This document shows, piece by piece, positions 6,637 through 14,282 of a DNA stretch of 17,603 bases. The stretch lies in assembly GCA_050942995.1 (NCBI GenBank), contig JBMNOI010000079.1, positions 1 to 17,603 on the forward strand. Direction: 5' to 3'. A program made the position numbers and the translations under genes. The notes under the pieces were generated by a model. It saw nothing but the letters and a program-made list of their open reading frames with translations, was not told the DNA's origin and made no database searches. Source of the stretch: JBMNOI01 sp050942995. Its GTDB lineage: Bacteria > Chloroflexota > Anaerolineae > UBA1429. Within the stretch, counting starts at the first letter, position 1, and the number at the start of each line of letters is the position of its first letter.

Positions 6637-8670
6637 CTATTCCCCAACCTGATCGGCGGGGACAAAGGCATCCATACGCACACGATAAAGGCCACCGCGA
6701 GTGCCCACCCAGATAGCGCCGTTGACATGATCGATCAATAGGTCGCGCGCCTCGGGCAGCGGGAACACCGTCCAGTCGGCTTCGGCGCTGCGGCGCGAGA
6801 GGCCCGCCGCCGTGGCAACCCACAGGGTGCCCTCGTCATCGGCGCGCACCGTCCAGGTCTGCATGGCGCCCAATCCGCCGCCGGTGCTTTCGGTGGTGAG
6901 ACGAGTCCAGCGGTCGGGGAGCTGCAGGCGGGCCAGGCCCGAAGCCGTGGCCACCCACACCATATCTTCGGCGGCTAGGGTCACACTGCGAACATCTCGA
7001 CTCAACAGTCCGTTGTCCTCGGTGGTGACCTCCAGGGTGCCGTCCGGCGCCAGCCTGACCAGCCCCTCGGCGGTGGCAATCCACACCGAGCCCTCGGAAT
7101 CTACCGCCACATCACGGGGCATGGCGTTCATGCGCTCTCTAACATTGAGCACTTCCTCGGCGCTGTCTCCGTTCAGGCGCAGCAACCGCCCCTCTACAGT
7201 GCACAGATAGGCGGTGTTGGCCGTGTCAAAGTATATATGGGTCGCCGGCTCATCCAGCACCGGCACCAGTTCATCCTCTTCCAGGCGGAACAGGCCCTCG
7301 GCAGTGCTCAGCCAGACACGCCCCTGACGATCGACGGCCAGGCTTAATGCGCCCTGGTCGGTCAGGGTTTCGGTGTCGCCGGCGTTGCTCACATAAGAGA
7401 CGCCGCGCGTGGTGGCGATAAAGAGGCGGCCGCGGCCGTCGCGGGCCAGGCCGGTGACGTCACTGCCGACCATCGGGGAAGGCACCCGCCAGGGACCTTC
7501 CAGCTCCTCGCCGTTATTCTGGGAGCGCCACAATCCAGAGGTGGTGCCGATCCACAGGGTGCCCTGCGCATCGCGGGAGTAGCATTGCACGTCGACCTCG
7601 CCCAGAGCGATGGAACGCCACGGCCCATCGTTGCGGCGGTAGGTGAGTCCGCCGCTACCGCTCAGCCAGATGGTGCCCTCGTCATCGATGCGGATGCCGT
7701 GTACCTGGTGCGGCACAGCCTCGGACAGCTCGTGCAGATAACCCTCCCAGCGTCCGGCGTCGTACACATAACGTCCTACCCCTCCGCCGGCGGGCTCGGG
7801 GCCGGCAAAAGAGATCCACGCGCTTTCATTATCGGCAGCGATGCCGGTCACCCGACTTCCCTCGGGTACGCCGGAGAAATAGTTGTGATCGTCCCAGTAG
7901 ACTTCGCCCTCTTCGGCGGTGCTGATGCCCCGTCCTGCGCCCCATACGCGTCCGGCCTCTGAGATAGCCACCAGCCAGGTGCCATCGGTGACGCCCGATC
8001 CGGTGCCGTAGGTACGCCAGCGATTGCCGTCATAGGCCTTGAGCTGACCGTCGGCTGTCGGCAGCCAGAGCCAGGTGCTCTCGGAGCGCCTGACCCACAG
8101 GCGGGGATCGAATTCAGTAGCGCGCAACAGGGCGTCATAGTGCTCTTCTACCGCTGCCTCACGAGTGGGATAGGTGTGCCAGCGACGATCCTGGAACACG
8201 CTCCAGCCGGCGTGGTCGGCATAGCCCACCCAGATACGGCCGTCTCCGTCGCGGGTAATTCCGCGCACCGCCTGTGAGGCCAGCCCATCATGTACGGTGT
8301 ACAGTCGGTACGAGCCATCGGCTCCCCAGAGCACCACGCCGCCATAGGTGGCGGCCCATACGGCGTCGCCATCGTGGATGAGCCCGTTGATATCGTTGGG
8401 ATCGGACCAGTATTGCAGGGGCTCGTCGCTGATGGTGAACGCAACCGGCTCGGGGGTGGATACCGGCGGCGGAACTTGCCACGATTCCGGGTTGTTCACC
8501 GGCTGCGAGTCGCTCGGTTCGGCCTCTTCGGGCGTGGGCATCGACGTCGGCACAGGCGTGGGCGTCTCCCATACCGACGCGCATCCGCTGACGGCATAGA
8601 GAATGACCACGAGCGCCAAAATACGGCGAATCGAACAGAGGTTGATTCGGGGGGTCGTAGTGCTTTTCAC
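6637..8670 (-). CDS. Beta-propeller lipoprotein with two-component-regulator-type propeller repeats
   Basis: From the GTG at 8670 the protein has 677 residues. A signal peptide (RR, then ILALVVILYAVSG) ends in a lipobox with Cys30, so it should be lipid-anchored outside the cytoplasmic membrane. A Thr/Pro-rich linker follows, then about a dozen short repeats of the Reg_prop type, each with a pattern like D-x-x-G-x-x-W-(V/I)-(G/A)-T and a following GL-(Y/W/F/A)-R-L strand. The repeats should form one or two beta-propellers. The propeller is normally the sensor half of hybrid histidine kinases, but no Y_Y_Y, kinase or response-regulator domain follows, so this is a standalone exported propeller. 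A GTG at 8724 would add 18 residues, but it has no ribosome binding site and the best promoter lies inside that extension, so it is disfavoured. The ligand is unknown. It is coupled to the DUF2007 gene. Confidence 0.87.
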   Translation of the reverse strand: MKSTTTPRINLCSIRRILALVVILYAVSGCASVWETPTPVPTSMPTPEEAEPSDSQPVNNPESWQVPPPVSTPEPVAFTISDEPLQYWSDPNDINGLIHDGDAVWAATYGGVVLWGADGSYRLYTVHDGLASQAVRGITRDGDGRIWVGYADHAGWSVFQDRRWHTYPTREAAVEEHYDALLRATEFDPRLWVRRSESTWLWLPTADGQLKAYDGNRWRTYGTGSGVTDGTWLVAISEAGRVWGAGRGISTAEEGEVYWDDHNYFSGVPEGSRVTGIAADNESAWISFAGPEPAGGGVGRYVYDAGRWEGYLHELSEAVPHQVHGIRIDDEGTIWLSGSGGLTYRRNDGPWRSIALGEVDVQCYSRDAQGTLWIGTTSGLWRSQNNGEELEGPWRVPSPMVGSDVTGLARDGRGRLFIATTRGVSYVSNAGDTETLTDQGALSLAVDRQGRVWLSTAEGLFRLEEDELVPVLDEPATHIYFDTANTAYLCTVEGRLLRLNGDSAEEVLNVRERMNAMPRDVAVDSEGSVWIATAEGLVRLAPDGTLEVTTEDNGLLSRDVRSVTLAAEDMVWVATASGLARLQLPDRWTRLTTESTGGGLGAMQTWTVRADDEGTLWVATAAGLSRRSAEADWTVFPLPEARDLLIDHVNGAIWVGTRGGLYRVRMDAFVPADQVGE

Positions 8671-8676
8671 GGCTTT

Positions 8677-8705
8677 AGTATAGAACAAGAGGGCACGAGC
8701 GGCAA
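8677..8705 (-). promoter_or_regulatory. Promoter of the propeller lipoprotein gene, possibly giving a leaderless mRNA
   Basis: On the minus strand TTGCCG (8700-8705), a 17-base spacer and TATACT (8677-8682) form a good sigma70 promoter. Transcription starting 6-8 bases past the -10 would begin at about 8669-8671, essentially on the GTG at 8668-8670 that opens the best signal peptide. No Shine-Dalgarno precedes that GTG. The simplest reading is a leaderless or nearly leaderless transcript. Confidence 0.55.
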
Positions 8706-8724
8706 TTTTCCGACCCGTCGTCAC

Positions 8725-9203
8725 ACGCAGAGGGATCGTGGGTGGGCGGCCAGAGTGTGCTTTGAATAAATGGCTTGACCGAGCCGATAAATAGAACGCT
8801 GCACACTGCCATATGCCTGAAAGGTGCCCGTTCTATGAAGGTTCGCCATATTGTGTAAAGCGTGGTATAGTTGCTGCCATTGTGGTCATATGATAAAAAC
8901 GACTCCTCACCCATGAATATTCGCCCATTCCACCCGGAACGCCATTCCGCCCGCCACAAATTCAATGCGCCCTCCCTGTTGAGTCGCTCGCGATGGCCGA
9001 TACTGACATCTACGCCCTGTGGGACGGATCTGCGGTGGGAATGTGCCGAATCGCAAGGGCATCCGTTACCGCCGGGCGAGGGATATATGCCGGTGTCGGC
9101 GCGGGGGCTATTCCCGCGTGGGAATACGGCCGGATCAACATGGCCGAGGCGCACCTGAACGGGCTATTCGCCGATGACGTTTTGCCTTGTCGAAAGGGAT
9201 TTG
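8725..9203. other. Gene-poor intergenic region with inverted repeats
   Basis: This stretch lies between the divergent propeller lipoprotein and MFS exporter genes. The first half (about 8755-8915) is noticeably AT-richer than its surroundings. No open frame in it has a ribosome binding site or a recognisable protein pattern. It holds an 8-base perfect inverted repeat (arms 8791-8798 and 8829-8836) and an 18-base palindrome at 9109-9126, listed separately. I see no RNA gene or mobile element. Confidence 0.5.
9109..9126. repeat. 18-base palindrome upstream of the MFS gene, operator candidate
   Basis: TATTCCC (9109-9115), a 4-base centre GCGT, then GGGAATA (9120-9126) form a perfect inverted repeat. 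It lies about 75 bases upstream of the MFS promoter and 140 bases upstream of its start codon. The size and AT-ended arms fit a dimeric repressor or activator site, but no adjacent regulator gene is present, so its use is unproven. Confidence 0.35.
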
Positions 9204-9212
9204 TGATACAAT
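9182..9212 (+). promoter_or_regulatory. Extended -10 promoter of the MFS exporter gene
   Basis: TGATACAAT (9204-9212) is an extended -10 element (TG at 9204-9205, TACAAT at 9207-9212). The nearest -35-like hexamer is TTGCCT at 9182-9187 with a long 19-base spacer, so the extended -10 probably carries most of the strength. Transcription would start near 9219, with a leader of about 50 bases to the ATG at 9269. Confidence 0.5.
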
Positions 9213-9268
9213 GTCGATAGTGCATGCCCGGCAGGGTGTGCGTAAAAGACTGAAGGAGCGATCATCTG

Positions 9269-10600
9269 ATGAAGCTGGACGGGCGACAGTCCCACTGGAC
9301 TGTGCCGTTTTTTACGATATGGACGGGGCAGGCCTTTTCCCTCATCGGCAGCGCGCTGGTGCAGTTTGCGCTGGTATGGTGGTTGACCGAGACCACCGGA
9401 TCGGCCACGGTGCTGGCTTCGGCGGTGGCCGTCGCGCTGCTCCCCGGCATGTTTCTGGGGCCCTTTGTGGGCGCCCTGATCGACCGCTGGGATCGGCGCA
9501 AGGTGATGATCCTTTCCGATGGGCTCATCGCTCTGATGGCCGCCGGACTGGCCTGTATCTTTTGGTCGGGCCGGATGCGGGTGGGCTATATCTATATCGT
9601 GGTGCTGGTGCGGGCGGTGGCCGGCATCTTTCACTGGCCGGCCTGGCAGGCGTCGACCTCATTGATGGTGCCCCAGGGACATTTACCGCGCATCGCCGGG
9701 ATGAACCAGACCATTCGTGGCGCCGTGGATATCGTCTCGCCGCCTCTGGCCGCGCTGCTGCTCCTCAAGATGCCGTTGTACGGCGTTCTGATGGTGGATG
9801 TCGTTACGGCGGCCCTGGCCATCAGCTCGTTGTTGATCGTCCATGTGCCCAAGCCTTCGCGTACTGAGCCGCTCGCCGGCACCACGGCGCCCTCGCTGTG
9901 GGGCGACGTGCGCGTGGGTTTCCGTTATCTACGCGACCGCCCCGGCCTGCTGGCTATCGGCCTGGTCGCCTCGGTGCTCAACTTTTTGGTGTGGCCCAGC
10001 ATGGCGCTCACGCCCATTCTGGTGACCAACCATTTTCGCGGGCAGGCTCTGCAGCTGGGCTGGCTCAATTCGACCTGGGGCATCGGTCTGGTCTCGGGGG
10101 GCTTGATTCTCAGTGTGTGGGGAGGGTTCAGACGCCGCATATCCACCTGCATCATGGGGGTGATCGGCCTGGGCATCGGGTTCTCGTTGGTGGGGCTGAC
10201 GCCTTCCACCGCCTTTGGGCTGGCCCTGGTGGGGCTGTTCTGCGGCGGCGTCATGCATTCCATGACACAGGGCGCGGCCTTTGCGTTGCTGCAGGAGGTC
10301 GTGGCGCCCGAGATGCAGGGGCGTGTCTTTACCTCGTTGGGCAGCCTGACCTCTGCTATGGCGCCGCTTGGCATGGCGATCGCCGGACCGGTGGCCGACC
10401 TGCTGGGGGTGCGCTGGTGGTATATCGGTTCGGGCGCGGCTCAGGTGTTGCTGGGCATTGCGGCGACCTTTGTGCCGGCCATCATGCTGCTGGAGGAGAA
10501 ACACTCACGGCGGCTGGTCCGCACCGCGCCGGCCGATGATGGGCACCGCGCGCCCGTCGCCGATGTGGGGCCTCGAATCAACCAGCCGACCGTCGATTAG
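9269..10600 (+). CDS. MFS transporter, probable drug or siderophore exporter (MFS_3/EntS-like)
   Basis: This 443-residue protein is rich in hydrophobic segments, consistent with 12 transmembrane helices in two halves separated by a cytoplasmic loop (about residues 190-215). GALIDRWDRRKVMI (about 71-84), between helices 2 and 3, is the MFS motif A variant typical of the transmembrane-secretion-effector/EntS-type exporters and macrolide-efflux-like proteins. The N-terminus FFTIWTGQAFSLIGSALVQFALVWWL matches the first helix of that subfamily, including the polar Q and S residues. It should use the proton gradient to export a small molecule; the substrate is unknown. The start has AAGGAG 10 bases upstream. 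The gene stands alone, with its own promoter on one side and a hairpin between convergent genes on the other. No biosynthetic cluster is adjacent, so housekeeping detoxification is as likely as self-protection. Confidence 0.9.
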   Translation: MKLDGRQSHWTVPFFTIWTGQAFSLIGSALVQFALVWWLTETTGSATVLASAVAVALLPGMFLGPFVGALIDRWDRRKVMILSDGLIALMAAGLACIFWSGRMRVGYIYIVVLVRAVAGIFHWPAWQASTSLMVPQGHLPRIAGMNQTIRGAVDIVSPPLAALLLLKMPLYGVLMVDVVTAALAISSLLIVHVPKPSRTEPLAGTTAPSLWGDVRVGFRYLRDRPGLLAIGLVASVLNFLVWPSMALTPILVTNHFRGQALQLGWLNSTWGIGLVSGGLILSVWGGFRRRISTCIMGVIGLGIGFSLVGLTPSTAFGLALVGLFCGGVMHSMTQGAAFALLQEVVAPEMQGRVFTSLGSLTSAMAPLGMAIAGPVADLLGVRWWYIGSGAAQVLLGIAATFVPAIMLLEEKHSRRLVRTAPADDGHRAPVADVGPRINQPTVD

Positions 10601-10630
10601 GATACGCGCCGGGCAGCTTGTGCCCTTTAA

Positions 10631-10672
10631 CGCCCCGGAGGCTGTGGCAAAAAGCCGTCGACCTCCGGGGTG
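10631..10672. terminator. Hairpin between convergent genes, probable bidirectional terminator
   Basis: CCCCGGAGG (10633-10641) pairs perfectly with CCTCCGGGG (10662-10670). The stem extends by a G-T and a C-G pair, and a small GGC/GCC stem lies within the 20-base loop. It lies between the stop of the MFS gene (10600) and the stop of the convergent DUF4015 gene (10683). The T-tract after the stem is poor (TGTTCCTTTA), so termination may be inefficient or assisted. Confidence 0.6.
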
Positions 10673-10682
10673 TTCCTTTATG

Positions 10683-12950
10683 TTATTCTATGACCGGGAT
10701 CGATCCCTCCGGCAGTAGCGCGTAAGCACCGGGGGTAAAGATGCTCTCGTCGTATCGCCCTGCCGAGTTCCAGTAAATCCATCCGCAGGCGTCGGAATCT
10801 TCGGCGCCCTTGCGCTGCTTGAGCAGCTCTATCGGCCCGTAGGTGACGCCGCCCAGCGAATAGTGCTGCAACCAGGGGCGCACCAGCGTGCTCGTTCGAC
10901 CTTGCGTGGCGCGCACGCTGCGATAGATGACCTCATATGGATAGAGGATAGGCTGTTCGTAGCCCAGATTGCCGGGACCAAAGGTCTGCGGGTAGAGCAT
11001 GGGCGAGATATAATCTGTGTAGGGGGCGATGTCTTCGACCCGCTGGCCGATGCCCATGTCACCCCCCGGCACCACCCACACCGTCAGCCCAAAGATATCC
11101 GCCGAGACAAAGGACGGCGTGGCGCTGATGGCTTCGTAAAAGCGCCGGCAAAACTCGGCCATGGCCTCGGTGCGGCTCTCCAGCGTGCTCTCGCGGTTGT
11201 ATCCCAACCCCGTCACCTGGCCGTCCGAGGGGAAACGCAGATAGTCGAGCTGGATCTCGTCAAAGCCCATGGCGGCCACCTCTTGCGCCAGGGCGATGTT
11301 GTAATCCCACACCTCTTTGCGAAAAGGATCTACCCAACGCAAATCTTCCAGATCTCTGTATACGCCACCCCCGCGTCGCACCGCCCATTCGGGTCGTGCC
11401 GCCGCCAGCAGATCGTCTTTGAATACCACCATGCGGGCGATGACATAGATGCCGCGTTCGTGGCAGCGACGCACCACCTCTTCGATATCCATCACATACG
11501 AGGCATAGGCGCCGATCTCTTGCGCCAGAGGCACCTGGCTGGGCCAGGCGATGTGGGCGCGGTCGCCCTTGACGTCGATGACGACGGCGTTCAGTTCGGT
11601 GCGCTCGACCATATCCAGTAGCGCGTCGATGTGGTCGGGCAGGGAGAGCAACCCAAAGGGGATATAGATGGCGCGGGCATCAAAGGGCTCCAGAGAGATC
11701 TCGACGGCGCCGCCCTCGACCGCCTGCTCCACGCGGACGTATCCCGGCGCCTTGACCCGCAACCGCTCGATTTCTAATCCTTCCTCGTAACTAAAGCGTC
11801 CTTCATCGTCACTGCGCGTCAGGATGGGGGTCTCATCGTCGGATACAAAGGCCTGTACCAGTGCCCCTGCTACCGGTTCGCCTGTTTCGCGGTGCGTCAG
11901 TCGGCCGGTGAGTTGCCCCGGTTCCAGCGTCGCGTGCAGCGACTCCTCTCCCGTGTAGGTCAGCGTGGCAGAGCGATACCCGTCACGCTCGACGATCAGC
12001 GTGGTGCCGGGCGCGACGCGTACGACCGCCCGGCCGGCGTCATCGGTGGCGGCCAGCGGCTCGTCCTCCCCTTCCGCTCTGATGATGGCATCGGCCAGTG
12101 GCGCCTCGTTACCGGCGCTTACGACCTGTACCGTGGCCTTCCACGGTGTCAGCACCAGCTCTAACTCGGATTCACCCGTATAGACGACCTGTGCCGCCTC
12201 GCGATGGGCCGCGCTTTCGGCGATGATCTCTGCGCCCTCGGAGACATAATACAGCTCAAAGCGCCCATCGGCGTCGGTGGTGACGGATGACGATGCGCCG
12301 CCTACCGAGATGGTGGCCCCCTGAATGGGGGTGCCGTCGGGTTCACGGGCGATGCCGCTGAGCCGCCGCGGCCTCATGGTAAAGGGCACGGGGTCTTCCA
12401 GCATCCCTCGCTCGTCAAAGAGGGTGTTGACCTCGGTCGATACCAGTTCCAGCGGCAGGCAACCCGGGCAGGTGATGGATAGATCGGCCAGCGCCACAGC
12501 ACGCACATCGAACAGACCTTCGTCATCGGTGGTGACGACTTCGGGGCCACAACGCACCTGGGCTCCGGCGATGGGCCGCTCATCCGAGGCGTCCATCACC
12601 CGGCCCCGCAACCGGCGGGGAGTTAGCACCACGTCATGGGTGGCGCGGCCGCCAGAGTCAATCACCGCCTCAAAGGTTTCGACCACATAGCCGGAGGCCG
12701 AGACGGTCACACGGTAGCGGCCGATCTCCAGAGGGACGAGATAACGCCCGTCGGCATCCGTCGCGATGACGCGATCTTCCACCCGGATACGGGCGCCGAC
12801 GATGGCCGAGTGTTTTTCGGCATCGCGCACTGTGCCGGTCAGCAGGGACGGTGAGGCTTGGCAGGCCGACATGGCGATGAGCAGCAAAAAGATGAGGGGG
12901 GCGATGGCGATATAATAACTTTGGCAACTTGACCGGCGGACACGATGCAT
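10683..12950 (-). CDS. Lipoprotein with five carboxypeptidase-regulatory-like domains and a DUF4015 putative glycoside hydrolase
   Basis: From the ATG at 12950 (AAGGAG 6 bases upstream) the protein has 755 residues. A signal peptide ends in a lipobox at Cys30 (AMSAC), so it is anchored outside the membrane. Residues about 36-110, 113-192, 196-267, 271-343 and 346-421 are five successive Ig-like carboxypeptidase-regulatory-type domains, each with a G-x-V or G-x-(A/L) entry strand, a central D-x-x-G-x-(F/Y) turn and a final strand. Residues about 425-740 form the DUF4015 TIM-barrel domain: VIDVKGD (458-464), a WAVRR strand, and the signature FDEIQLDYLRFPSDG (563-577), whose acidic residues are probably catalytic, then YISPMLYP (647-654). 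The family is called a putative glycoside hydrolase; substrate and activity are not established. The ATG at 13004 would add 18 residues, but the promoter overlaps it. The domains probably hold the barrel away from the membrane to reach a polysaccharide. Confidence 0.9.
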   Translation of the reverse strand: MHRVRRSSCQSYYIAIAPLIFLLLIAMSACQASPSLLTGTVRDAEKHSAIVGARIRVEDRVIATDADGRYLVPLEIGRYRVTVSASGYVVETFEAVIDSGGRATHDVVLTPRRLRGRVMDASDERPIAGAQVRCGPEVVTTDDEGLFDVRAVALADLSITCPGCLPLELVSTEVNTLFDERGMLEDPVPFTMRPRRLSGIAREPDGTPIQGATISVGGASSSVTTDADGRFELYYVSEGAEIIAESAAHREAAQVVYTGESELELVLTPWKATVQVVSAGNEAPLADAIIRAEGEDEPLAATDDAGRAVVRVAPGTTLIVERDGYRSATLTYTGEESLHATLEPGQLTGRLTHRETGEPVAGALVQAFVSDDETPILTRSDDEGRFSYEEGLEIERLRVKAPGYVRVEQAVEGGAVEISLEPFDARAIYIPFGLLSLPDHIDALLDMVERTELNAVVIDVKGDRAHIAWPSQVPLAQEIGAYASYVMDIEEVVRRCHERGIYVIARMVVFKDDLLAAARPEWAVRRGGGVYRDLEDLRWVDPFRKEVWDYNIALAQEVAAMGFDEIQLDYLRFPSDGQVTGLGYNRESTLESRTEAMAEFCRRFYEAISATPSFVSADIFGLTVWVVPGGDMGIGQRVEDIAPYTDYISPMLYPQTFGPGNLGYEQPILYPYEVIYRSVRATQGRTSTLVRPWLQHYSLGGVTYGPIELLKQRKGAEDSDACGWIYWNSAGRYDESIFTPGAYALLPEGSIPVIE

Positions 12951-12988
12951 AAATCTCTCCTTGACGATAAAATGGCCCACAGGGGTGG

Positions 12989-13017
12989 ATTCTATCACAA
13001 TCATTTGCGCGATTCAA
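12989..13017 (-). promoter_or_regulatory. Promoter of the DUF4015 lipoprotein gene
   Basis: On the minus strand TTGAAT (13012-13017), a 17-base spacer and TAGAAT (12989-12994) form a good promoter, with an extended TG at 12996-12997. The expected start near 12982 gives a leader of about 32 bases to the ATG at 12950 and rules out the upstream ATG at 13004. Its core TTGTGATA-x-AAT is shared with the MFS promoter at 9202-9212. Confidence 0.68.
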
Positions 13018-13051
13018 GAAGCCGCAGAGCCATGCATGACGGCGCGATGTG

Positions 13052-13060
13052 TGTTATAAT
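13052..13060 (+). promoter_or_regulatory. Extended -10 promoter for the Gfo/Idh oxidoreductase
   Basis: TGTTATAAT is a perfect extended -10 (TG at 13052-13053, TATAAT at 13055-13060) on the plus strand, divergent from the DUF4015 promoter. No good -35 box lies 16-18 bases upstream, which is tolerable for extended -10 promoters. Transcription would begin near 13067, leaving a leader of about 208 bases before the ATG at 13275. Confidence 0.6.
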
Positions 13061-13066
13061 CGCATC

Positions 13067-13274
13067 AGTTCTCGGCTCCCTCTGATGCTCCATCTCACGC
13101 TCCGAGTCGCGAGAACCGTACAGCATAACGGCACCTCGTCAAAACCGGATGCGTGGCGCGATGTCCCCTTTGTCGTTGCGAGGCGTTGCGGGTCTGGCCG
13201 ATGAGGTGGAGGCATGGTTTTTTGATAGGGCGACCCGGTGTCCGGGTCGTCGGGTCTGGTTTCGGGAGGAATCG
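13067..13274 (+). promoter_or_regulatory. Long structured 5' leader of the Gfo/Idh gene, unidentified
   Basis: The leader contains two perfect inverted repeats. GTTCTCG (13068-13074) can pair with CGAGAAC (13110-13116), with CTCGG/CCGAG as a competing pairing. CGACCCGG (13231-13238) pairs with CCGGGTCG (13242-13249) around a 3-base loop, immediately before the ribosome binding site and after a run of six T (about 13218-13224). I do not recognise a riboswitch or T-box. An ATG at 13149 in frame with the gene would translate through most of the leader, but it lacks a ribosome binding site and the added residues do not match the family. Confidence 0.4.
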
Positions 13275-14264
13275 ATGGGGACCGAGTTCGGATGGGGGAT
13301 TCTCGGCGCCGGTAATATCGCAAGGCGTTTTGCCACCGATCTGGCACAGCTGGCGGATGCGCGGTTGGTCGCAGTGGGCTCTCGCTCCGAGGCGAGAGCG
13401 GCCGAGTTCGTGGAGCAATTCCACGGGGAGCGAGCCTACGGCAGCTATGAGGAGTTGGTGCAGGATCCGGATGTAGAGGCTGTCTATGTGGCCACGCCCC
13501 ACCCCTTTCATCGCGATCACACGCTACTCTGCCTGCAGCACGGCAAACCCGTGCTCTGCGAAAAGCCTCTGGCCGTCAACGAGCAACAGGTGCGTGAGGT
13601 GGCCCACGCAGCCCGTGAGACGGGCATCTTTGTGATGGAGGCCATGTGGACCCGTTTTCTGCCGGTGATGCGGGTGGTGGATGAGTGGCTGAATGACCGC
13701 CGAATCGGCGATATCCGCATGCTGACGGCCGATTTTGGCTTTCGTTCCAGTTGGAATCCTGACAGCCGCGCGCTGAACCCGGGTATGGCCGGTGGGGCGT
13801 TGCTGGATGTGGGGATATATGTGGTTTCTCTGGCGTCGATGGTGTTTGGCGCCGCGCCCATGCAGATCAAGGCGCTGGCACATATCGGCGAGACGGGGGT
13901 AGACGAGCAGACCGGCATGCTCTTCCGCTATCCCGATGGCGCCCTGGCGTTGCTCTCCTGTGCTATTCGCACGCAGACGCCGCAAGAGGCGCGCATTATC
14001 GGCACCGACGGCTGGATCCATATCCCCGAGTTCTGGCGCGCTACAACGGCCACCCTCTATATCAAGGGCGAAGAGCCTGTGCGCATCAAGAACGCTTCGG
14101 GTTATCATTTCGAGGCCGCCGAGGTCATGGCCTGTGTGCGTGAGGGGCAGAGAGAGAGCTCCATCATGCCGCTGGAGGAATCGATCGCTATCGCCCGTAC
14201 CATGCAACAGGTGCGGACCCAGGTGGGCATACGTCCTCCTGTCGAGAGCGCCGTGCACGCCTGA
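13275..14264 (+). CDS. Gfo/Idh/MocA oxidoreductase, dihydrodiol dehydrogenase-like
   Basis: From the ATG at 13275 (GGGAGG about 6 bases upstream) the protein has 329 residues, the normal family length. The N-terminal Rossmann domain carries GILGAGNIA (8-16), and EKPLA (96-100) supplies the conserved lysine K97 of the family. MEAMWTRFLP (121-130) is a hallmark of the subgroup that includes dimeric trans-1,2-dihydrobenzene-1,2-diol dehydrogenase and NADP-dependent D-xylose dehydrogenases. GGALLDVGIY (173-182) contributes D178 and the active-site Y182. The likely reaction is reversible NAD(P)-linked oxidation of a sugar or cyclic diol hydroxyl in the cytoplasm; the substrate is not determined. 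It is followed after 95 bases by an aldo/keto reductase on the same strand, so the two may act on the same sugar-derived pool. The upstream 42-codon extension is rejected because it lacks a start signal and homology pattern. Confidence 0.9.
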   Translation: MGTEFGWGILGAGNIARRFATDLAQLADARLVAVGSRSEARAAEFVEQFHGERAYGSYEELVQDPDVEAVYVATPHPFHRDHTLLCLQHGKPVLCEKPLAVNEQQVREVAHAARETGIFVMEAMWTRFLPVMRVVDEWLNDRRIGDIRMLTADFGFRSSWNPDSRALNPGMAGGALLDVGIYVVSLASMVFGAAPMQIKALAHIGETGVDEQTGMLFRYPDGALALLSCAIRTQTPQEARIIGTDGWIHIPEFWRATTATLYIKGEEPVRIKNASGYHFEAAEVMACVREGQRESSIMPLEESIAIARTMQQVRTQVGIRPPVESAVHA

Positions 14265-14282
14265 GTTTTCTCTGAACGGGTT

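Noticed and set aside
8675..9154. Long open frame on the minus strand in the intergenic region
   Set aside because: No ribosome binding site, no recognisable domain, overlap with the lipoprotein promoter, and a composition typical of chance frames in GC-rich DNA.
8993..9220. Possible 75-residue plus-strand protein before the MFS gene
   Set aside because: No Shine-Dalgarno, overlap with the MFS promoter, and no family pattern; it also spans the palindrome.
12951..13004. 18-codon extension of the DUF4015 lipoprotein from an ATG at 13004
   Set aside because: The promoter -10 and -35 boxes overlap this extension, while the ATG at 12950 has AAGGAG at ideal spacing and begins a normal lipoprotein signal peptide.
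13149..13274. 42-codon N-terminal extension of the Gfo/Idh protein from an ATG at 13149
   Set aside because: No ribosome binding site at 13149, the added residues do not match the family, and the ATG at 13275 has a good GGGAGG and begins right before the Rossmann strand.
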